DNA from: SSF14 sp037045585
GTDB lineage: Bacteria > Actinomycetota > Acidimicrobiia > Acidimicrobiales > Microtrichaceae
Length of the DNA: 64,000 nucleotides
Reading direction: 5' to 3'
NCBI GenBank assembly: GCA_037045585.1
Contig: JBAOIR010000036.1
Location: forward strand, 124,001 to 188,000
The notes beneath the pieces are model-generated. The model was not told where the DNA came from. It did not search any database and saw only the letters and a program-made list of their open reading frames with translations. Shown in pieces: positions 59,875 through 64,000 of this stretch. The position numbers and the translations under genes are program-made. How positions within the stretch are numbered: the stretch's first letter is position 1; each line of letters starts with the position of its first letter.

Positions 59875-59880
59875 TACGGT
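59875..59880 (+). promoter_or_regulatory. Candidate -10 box of the rib operon
   Basis: TACGGT ends 9 nt before the ribD ATG. A second candidate, TAGGAT, lies at 59852-59857. An AGGA site at 59881 also allows normal initiation. I see none of the conserved blocks of an FMN riboswitch in this 116-nt gap. Confidence 0.35.
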
Positions 59881-59889
59881 AGGAACGCC

Positions 59890-60945
59890 ATGTCTGAGAC
59901 CTTCAACGCCCTCGACCGCGAGTGCATGACCCGGGCGATCGCCGCGGCGGCGCAGGTGCGCTGCGCCACGTCGCCGAACCCGTGGGTCGGCGCGGTCGTG
60001 AGGGCGGCCGACGGTTCCATCTCCGAGGGGGCCACCCGCGAGGTGGGCCGCGAACACGCCGAGATCGTCGCGCTCGTGGCGGCGGGCGAGGCGGCGCAGG
60101 GCGCGACGGTCTACGTCACGCTCGAGCCCTGCTCGCACACCGGTCGCACGGCACCGTGCGCCGACGCCCTGATCGAAGCCGGCGTTGCCCGTGTGGTGGT
60201 CGCGCTCGCCGATCCCGACGAACGGGTCAACGGCAACGGCATCGCGAAGCTGCGCGCCGCCGGCATCACCGTCGACGTCGGCCTCTACGAAGACCGCGTT
60301 CGTCAGCAGCTGGCGCCCTACATCAAGCACCGCACCACGGGCCGTCCCTGGGTCGTGTTGAAGTTGGCGGCCTCCATGGACGGCGCCACTGCAGCCCCGG
60401 ACGGCTCCAGCCAGTGGATCACCGGCGCTCCCGCCCGCGCCGACGGCCATCGTCTCCGCGCCGAGTCCGACGCGATCGTCATCGGCGCCGGCACCGTTCG
60501 CCGCGACGATCCGTCGCTCACGGTGCGCGACTACCACCCGCCGGTGCTGCCCGAGAGCGGATCGGTCGACCCGATCCGGGTCGTGCTCGGCACCGCGCCT
60601 GCGACGGCCCAGGTCCAACCGTGCCGGGAGATGAAGGGTCAACTGCCCGACATCTTGGACGAGTTGGGTGCCGACGGGGTGCTCCAGGTGCTCGTCGAGG
60701 GTGGCGCCCAGGTCGCCGGCGACTTCCACCGTGCCGGGCTGGTCGACCGGTACGTCATCTACGTGGCTCCTGCGCTGTTCGGCGGCGGCGATGCCCGTGG
60801 CCTGTTCACCGGGTTCGGGGCGTACTCCATCGACGACGTGTGGCGGGGCCGTTTCGAGACCGTCGAACGGGTCGGCGGCGACCTGCGAATCGAGCTGAGC
60901 CCGGGCGCGTACGACGCCGTCCCTGTGGCGGGAAGGAATGCCTGA
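59890..60945 (+). CDS. ribD: Riboflavin biosynthesis deaminase/reductase RibD
   Basis: Deaminates and then reduces the pyrimidine intermediate. 351 aa: zinc deaminase motifs REHAEIVALVAAGEAA and LEPCSHTGRTAPCADALIEAG, followed by the reductase domain GRPWVVLKLAASMDGATAAPDGSSQWITG, DAIVIGAGTVRRDDP and VLVEGGAQVAGDF. The stop overlaps the ribE ATG by one base (TGATG). Confidence 0.97.
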   Translation: MSETFNALDRECMTRAIAAAAQVRCATSPNPWVGAVVRAADGSISEGATREVGREHAEIVALVAAGEAAQGATVYVTLEPCSHTGRTAPCADALIEAGVARVVVALADPDERVNGNGIAKLRAAGITVDVGLYEDRVRQQLAPYIKHRTTGRPWVVLKLAASMDGATAAPDGSSQWITGAPARADGHRLRAESDAIVIGAGTVRRDDPSLTVRDYHPPVLPESGSVDPIRVVLGTAPATAQVQPCREMKGQLPDILDELGADGVLQVLVEGGAQVAGDFHRAGLVDRYVIYVAPALFGGGDARGLFTGFGAYSIDDVWRGRFETVERVGGDLRIELSPGAYDAVPVAGRNA

Positions 60946-61571
60946 TGTTCACGGGCATCGTGGAAGAACTGGGCACGGTCGTGTCCCGTGAGGGTGCCAA
61001 GTTGCGCATCGCGGCGACCACCGTCCTCGACGGTGTGCAACTCGGCGACTCGACCGCGGTCAATGGCTGTTGCCTGACCGTGGTGGCCTGGGAGCCGCCC
61101 GTCGACGGCGCTGCGGGCTGGTGGGAGGCGGACGTCTCCGACGAGACCTACTCCCGCACCAGCCTCGGCGACCTCGCCCCCGGCGATCCGGTCAATCTCG
61201 AGCGTCCGGTCCGGCTCATGGATCGCCTCGGCGGTCACCTCGTGCAGGGCCACGTCGACGCGGTCGGCACCGTCACGGCGCCCGCCCCCGATCTCGCGGT
61301 CCGTATGGACCCGGCGCTCACCCGGTACGTCGTCGAGAAGGGTTCGATCACCGTCGACGGTGTCAGCCTGACCGTGGTCGACGCCCTCGACGACGGCTTC
61401 ACCGTCGCGCTCATCCCGCACACGGCCGACGTCACGACGCTCGGGGTGCGCAAGGTCGGCGACGCCGTCAACCTCGAGGTCGATGTGACCGCCAAATACG
61501 TCGAGCGGCTCCTCGCTGCACACCTTCCCGACGGGAAGCCAACCGAGAGCCCTGAAGGGAACCAGTCATGA
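60945..61571 (+). CDS. ribE: Riboflavin synthase alpha subunit
   Basis: Dismutates two lumazines to riboflavin. 208 aa made of two similar barrels: MFTGIVEELGTV with VNGCCLTVV, then GGHLVQGHVDAVGTV with ITVDGVSLTVVD and IPHTADVTTLG. It overlaps ribBA by 4 nt (ATGA). Confidence 0.97.
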   Translation: MFTGIVEELGTVVSREGAKLRIAATTVLDGVQLGDSTAVNGCCLTVVAWEPPVDGAAGWWEADVSDETYSRTSLGDLAPGDPVNLERPVRLMDRLGGHLVQGHVDAVGTVTAPAPDLAVRMDPALTRYVVEKGSITVDGVSLTVVDALDDGFTVALIPHTADVTTLGVRKVGDAVNLEVDVTAKYVERLLAAHLPDGKPTESPEGNQS

Positions 61572-62806
61572 CCGAGTCAGCATCCCGAGAGTCCTCGGGC
61601 ATCTTCGCCACGATCCCCGACGCCGTCGCGGCGATCGGTCGCGGTGAGATCGTCGTCGTCGTCGACGACGAGGACCGCGAGAACGAGGGCGACCTCATCA
61701 TGGCGGCCGAGCACGCGACGCCCGAGGCGATCACGTTCTTCGTCCGCCACACGTCGGGCGTGATCTGCGCCCCGCTCACGAGCGATCGCCTCGAGGAGCT
61801 CGACATCCCGCTGATGGTCCACGACAACACCGAGGCGCAGCGCACGGCGTTCATGCACACCGTCGACCTTCGTCACGGCACCTCGACGGGGATCTCCGCC
61901 GCCGACCGTTCGGCGACCATCAAGGCCCTGTGCGATCCGGCCACGCGCCCCGGCGACCTCGCCCGCCCCGGCCACATCTTCCCCCTGCGGTACGCCGAGG
62001 GCGGCGTGCTCAAGCGGGCCGGCCACACCGAGGCCGCGGTCGACCTGGCCCGCTTGGCCGGGTGTTACCCGGCGGGTGTGCTCTGTGAGATCGTGAACGA
62101 CGACGGCACGATGGCGCGTGTTCCCGACCTCGTCGAGTTCTGCAAGGAGCACAACCTCCTGATGATCTCGATCGCCCAGATGGTCAAGTACCGACGACAG
62201 ACCGAGAAGCTGGTGCGACGTGTTGCCGAGGCACGAATCCCCACCCTCTGGGGCGACTTCACCTGCTACGTGTACGAATCGCTGCTCGACGGTGAGCAGC
62301 ACGTCGCGATGGTCAAGGGTGCGGTCGCCGGCGAGACCGACGTGATGGTCCGAGTGCACTCGGAGTGCCTCACCGGCGACGTGTTCGGCTCGATGCGCTG
62401 TGACTGCGGCACCCAGCTCGACGGCGCCATGGCCCGCATCTCCGAGGAGGGCATGGGTGCCCTCGTCTACCTCCGGGGCCACGAGGGCCGTGGCATCGGC
62501 ATCGGCCACAAGATCCGGGCGTACAACCTGCAGGAGCAGGGCATGGACACCATCGAGGCCAACGTGGCGCTCGGCCTGCCGGTCGACTCCCGCGAATACG
62601 GCATCGGTGCTCAGATCCTCAACGACCTCGGCATCACCACGATGCGCCTCATCACCAACAACCCCTCCAAGTTCGGCGGCCTCGACGGGTTCGGCCTCGA
62701 GATCACCGGCCGAGTCTCCATCCCGACCGTCCCCAACGCCGAGAACATCGGCTACCTCCGGACCAAGAAGGAACAGATGGGTCACCTGATCGAAGGCGTC
62801 GATTGA
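61568..62806 (+). CDS. ribBA: Bifunctional DHBP synthase / GTP cyclohydrolase II
   Basis: Provides both starting units of riboflavin. 412 aa. The RibB half has VVVDDEDRENEGDLIMAAE, RHTSGVICAPL and HGTSTGISAADR. The RibA half has the zinc site HSECLTGDVFGSMRCDCGTQL, YLRGHEGRGIGI, DSREYGIGAQIL and TNNPSKFGGLDGFGLEI. The stop overlaps the next ATG (TGATG). Confidence 0.97.
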   Translation: MTESASRESSGIFATIPDAVAAIGRGEIVVVVDDEDRENEGDLIMAAEHATPEAITFFVRHTSGVICAPLTSDRLEELDIPLMVHDNTEAQRTAFMHTVDLRHGTSTGISAADRSATIKALCDPATRPGDLARPGHIFPLRYAEGGVLKRAGHTEAAVDLARLAGCYPAGVLCEIVNDDGTMARVPDLVEFCKEHNLLMISIAQMVKYRRQTEKLVRRVAEARIPTLWGDFTCYVYESLLDGEQHVAMVKGAVAGETDVMVRVHSECLTGDVFGSMRCDCGTQLDGAMARISEEGMGALVYLRGHEGRGIGIGHKIRAYNLQEQGMDTIEANVALGLPVDSREYGIGAQILNDLGITTMRLITNNPSKFGGLDGFGLEITGRVSIPTVPNAENIGYLRTKKEQMGHLIEGVD

Positions 62807-63294
62807 TGGCCGGCACCGACGTCCGCATCGCGATGATCGCTGCGCAGTGGCACAGCGATCTCGTCAATGTCGCGACGACTGCCTGCCACGCGCATCTGGT
62901 GTCGGCGGGCATCGCCGAGGACGCGATCAGCTTGATCACGGTCCCCGGGAGCCTCGAGCTCCCCTTGGTCGCGAAGGTGCTCGCGACGTCGGGCGATTAC
63001 GACGCGGTGCTCGCGTTCGGCTTCGTGGTCGACGGTGGCATCTATCGCCACGAGTTCGTGGCGCAAGCGATCCTGACGGGCTTCGTCGCCGTGTCCACCG
63101 AGACCGGTGTTCCGGTGCTCTCGGCGGTGCTGACGCCCCAACGATTCGACGAGAACGACGCCGGCGACCATGCCTTCTTCGCCGAGCACCTCAAGGGCAA
63201 GGGCGTCGAGATCGCTCGATCCGCCGTCGAGGTGGTGTCGGTGCTCCGTGACCTCCGCTCAACAGGTAGTCAAACGATCGAAGGAGGCAACTGA
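62806..63294 (+). CDS. RibH2-type lumazine synthase paralogue
   Basis: 162 aa of the lumazine synthase family but clearly different from the neighbour at 63294. AQWHSDLV with W15, VPGSLELPL, FGFVVDGGIYRHEFVAQAIL with H82, and VLTPQRFDENDAGDHAFFAEHLKGKGVE match the RibH2 group known from Brucella and Mesorhizobium, whose members are decameric. It lies inside the rib operon, one base overlapping ribBA and one base overlapping the canonical ribH. The ATG at 62806 is preferred over the preceding TTG. Confidence 0.88.
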   Translation: MAGTDVRIAMIAAQWHSDLVNVATTACHAHLVSAGIAEDAISLITVPGSLELPLVAKVLATSGDYDAVLAFGFVVDGGIYRHEFVAQAILTGFVAVSTETGVPVLSAVLTPQRFDENDAGDHAFFAEHLKGKGVEIARSAVEVVSVLRDLRSTGSQTIEGGN

Positions 63295-63866
63295 TGGGTG
63301 TCGATCAGAAGCTCGACGGCCGCGAGGCACCGACCCTCGACGGCGCAGGTCTTCGTGTGGCGGTCGTGTGCGGTCGTTTCAACGCGGTGATCACGGAGCG
63401 TCTCCTCGACGGCGTCGTGCGTGGGCTCGCTGCGTGTCAGGTTGCCGACGAGGACGTCGTCGTCGAATGGGTGCCCGGTGCGTTCGAGGTGCCGTTCGCG
63501 TCGATGGCCATGATCCACTCCGGCGAGTTCGACGCCGTGATCGGCCTCGGGTGTGTCATCCGTGGTGACACGAGCCACTACGACTTCGTCGCCGGCGAGT
63601 GCGCCCGTGGATTGCAGGACGTCGGTCTCGCCACCGGTGTGCCGGTCATCTTCGGGGTCCTGACCACCGAGAACCGTCAACAGGCCGAGGATCGATCCGA
63701 GGGCCCGGGCGGCCACAACGTCGGCGAGGAGGGCGCCCACACCGCCGTGGAGATGGCGCTCCTGGCCCGCCGCTACGTGCCCGCCGACGATCACGATCAC
63801 GATCACGACGGGCACGATCACGATCACGATCACGATCACGACGGGCACGATCACCACCATCACTGA
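63294..63866 (+). CDS. ribH: 6,7-dimethyl-8-ribityllumazine synthase with His/Asp-rich tail
   Basis: Canonical lumazine synthase, residues 20-162: VCGRFNAVITERLLDGVVRG, WVPGAFEVPFA, GCVIRGDTSHYDFVAGE with catalytic H95, and GVLTTENRQQAEDR. The last 26 residues (165-190) are 13 His, 11 Asp and 2 Gly in an alternating pattern ending in four His, which would bind divalent metals. If it forms the usual 60-mer, many copies would be displayed. A perfect AAGGAGG site at 63281-63287 precedes the ATG. Confidence 0.95.
   Translation: MGVDQKLDGREAPTLDGAGLRVAVVCGRFNAVITERLLDGVVRGLAACQVADEDVVVEWVPGAFEVPFASMAMIHSGEFDAVIGLGCVIRGDTSHYDFVAGECARGLQDVGLATGVPVIFGVLTTENRQQAEDRSEGPGGHNVGEEGAHTAVEMALLARRYVPADDHDHDHDGHDHDHDHDHDGHDHHHH
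63786..63863 (+). repeat. GATCAC hexanucleotide repeats encoding the His/Asp tail
   Basis: Runs of GATCAC, broken twice by GACGGG, encode the alternating Asp-His tail of ribH. Slippage of whole 6-nt units would change tail length in frame. Confidence 0.9.
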
Positions 63867-63885
63867 CCCGAGGCCGAATCCAGGC

Positions 63886-64000
63886 TCAGCCGGGAGCGGA
63901 CGAGAACAAGCGGTGAGCGGCGATCGCCGTCGCCGCAGCGACGTTGAGCGAGTCGACGCCACGTGCCATCGGGATTCGGGCGGCGATGTCGCAGGCATCG
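63886..64000 (-). CDS. SpoU-family RNA methyltransferase, C-terminal end (runs off the window)
   Basis: Read on the minus strand, the last 38 codons before the TGA at 63886-63888 contain the SPOUT motif 3 IPMARGVDSLNVAAATAIAAHRL. The rest of the gene lies beyond the right edge. It is convergent with the rib operon, 20 nt from the ribH stop. The short length leaves the exact family member undetermined. Confidence 0.8.
   Translation of the reverse strand, partial: DACDIAARIPMARGVDSLNVAAATAIAAHRLFSSAPG

Noticed and set aside
59774..59889. FMN riboswitch before ribD
   Set aside because: None of the conserved RFN blocks is present in the 116-nt gap, and the space is too short for a full aptamer plus expression platform.
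63786..63863. GATCAC repeats as a CRISPR array or intergenic satellite
   Set aside because: The units are 6 nt without spacers and continue the ribH reading frame to a stop codon.
1..64000. tRNA, rRNA, transposase, integrase, toxin-antitoxin or prophage genes
   Set aside because: No matching motifs, tRNA-like T-loop sequences or phage-type gene runs were seen on either strand.

Overview
The window comes from a high-GC actinobacterium. It is most likely a member of the Acidimicrobiia (Ilumatobacter-like), judging from gene order and family content; no 16S rRNA gene is present to confirm this. Supporting signs are the actinobacterial strings ruvCAB / yajC-secDF-apt-relA, hisS-aspS-rarA-alaS-ruvX-mltG-aroE, aroK-aroB-aroQ-pepP-efp-nusB, and pyrR-pyrB-pyrC ... 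pyrF-mihF-gmk-rpoZ-coaBC-metK-priA-def-fmt-rsmB-rib. Others are a PriA without Walker motifs, an LLM-type (F420-family) oxidoreductase and an ECF42 sigma factor. Coding density is high, nearly all genes are on the + strand, and many neighbours overlap by 1-4 nt. No tRNA, rRNA, CRISPR array, IS element or prophage was found. No stretch over 300 nt lacks a gene; the longest is about 250 nt upstream of secD.

Layout. 0-10 kb: Holliday junction genes ruvCAB, an LLM oxidoreductase, queuosine genes queA and tgt, and the Sec accessory genes yajC-secD-secF. 10-20 kb: apt, relA, a DUF47-pit phosphate uptake pair behind a PHO-box-like repeat, hisS, aspS, two minus-strand genes and rarA. 20-26 kb: two small membrane or coiled genes, alaS, ruvX, mltG, aroE. 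26-30.5 kb: an insert between aroE and aroK, where many actinobacteria carry aroC. It holds a DUF4388 protein, a possible two-domain PH-like protein, and a YciI/DGPF protein with an ECF42 sigma factor behind a canonical ECF42 promoter. 30.5-35 kb: aroK, aroB, aroQ, pepP, efp, nusB. 35-48 kb: pyrimidine genes pyrR-pyrB-pyrC-carA-carB-pyrD-pyrF, interrupted by an MMPL transporter and a fatty acid desaturase, with PyrR-binding RNA hairpins before pyrR and carA. 48-55 kb: mihF, gmk, a DUF1877 gene, a thioesterase, rpoZ, coaBC, metK, priA. 55-64 kb: two minus-strand methyltransferases, def-fmt-rsmB, a MoaB-like gene, and a riboflavin operon ribD-ribE-ribBA with two different lumazine synthase genes. 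A second SpoU methyltransferase runs off the right edge on the minus strand.

Three signals stand out. First, about 18 genes have a TAnnnT hexamer (usually TAGgcT-like) 6-9 nt before the start codon, which is the signature of leaderless transcription. Second, the riboflavin operon encodes a RibH2-type paralogue and a canonical lumazine synthase with a 26-residue His/Asp tail. Third, several regulatory RNA or DNA elements can be read directly: PyrR loops, the ECF42 promoter, a PHO-box-like repeat, a terminator inside the carB leader, a palindrome abutting the aroQ promoter, and two families of dispersed intergenic repeats.

Caution: about 25 one-base frameshifts break otherwise intact housekeeping genes, mostly in G or C runs, and 11 of them lie in the first 1.4 kb. 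They look like uncorrected read errors rather than pseudogenes. Gene spans below follow the reconstructed reading frames.
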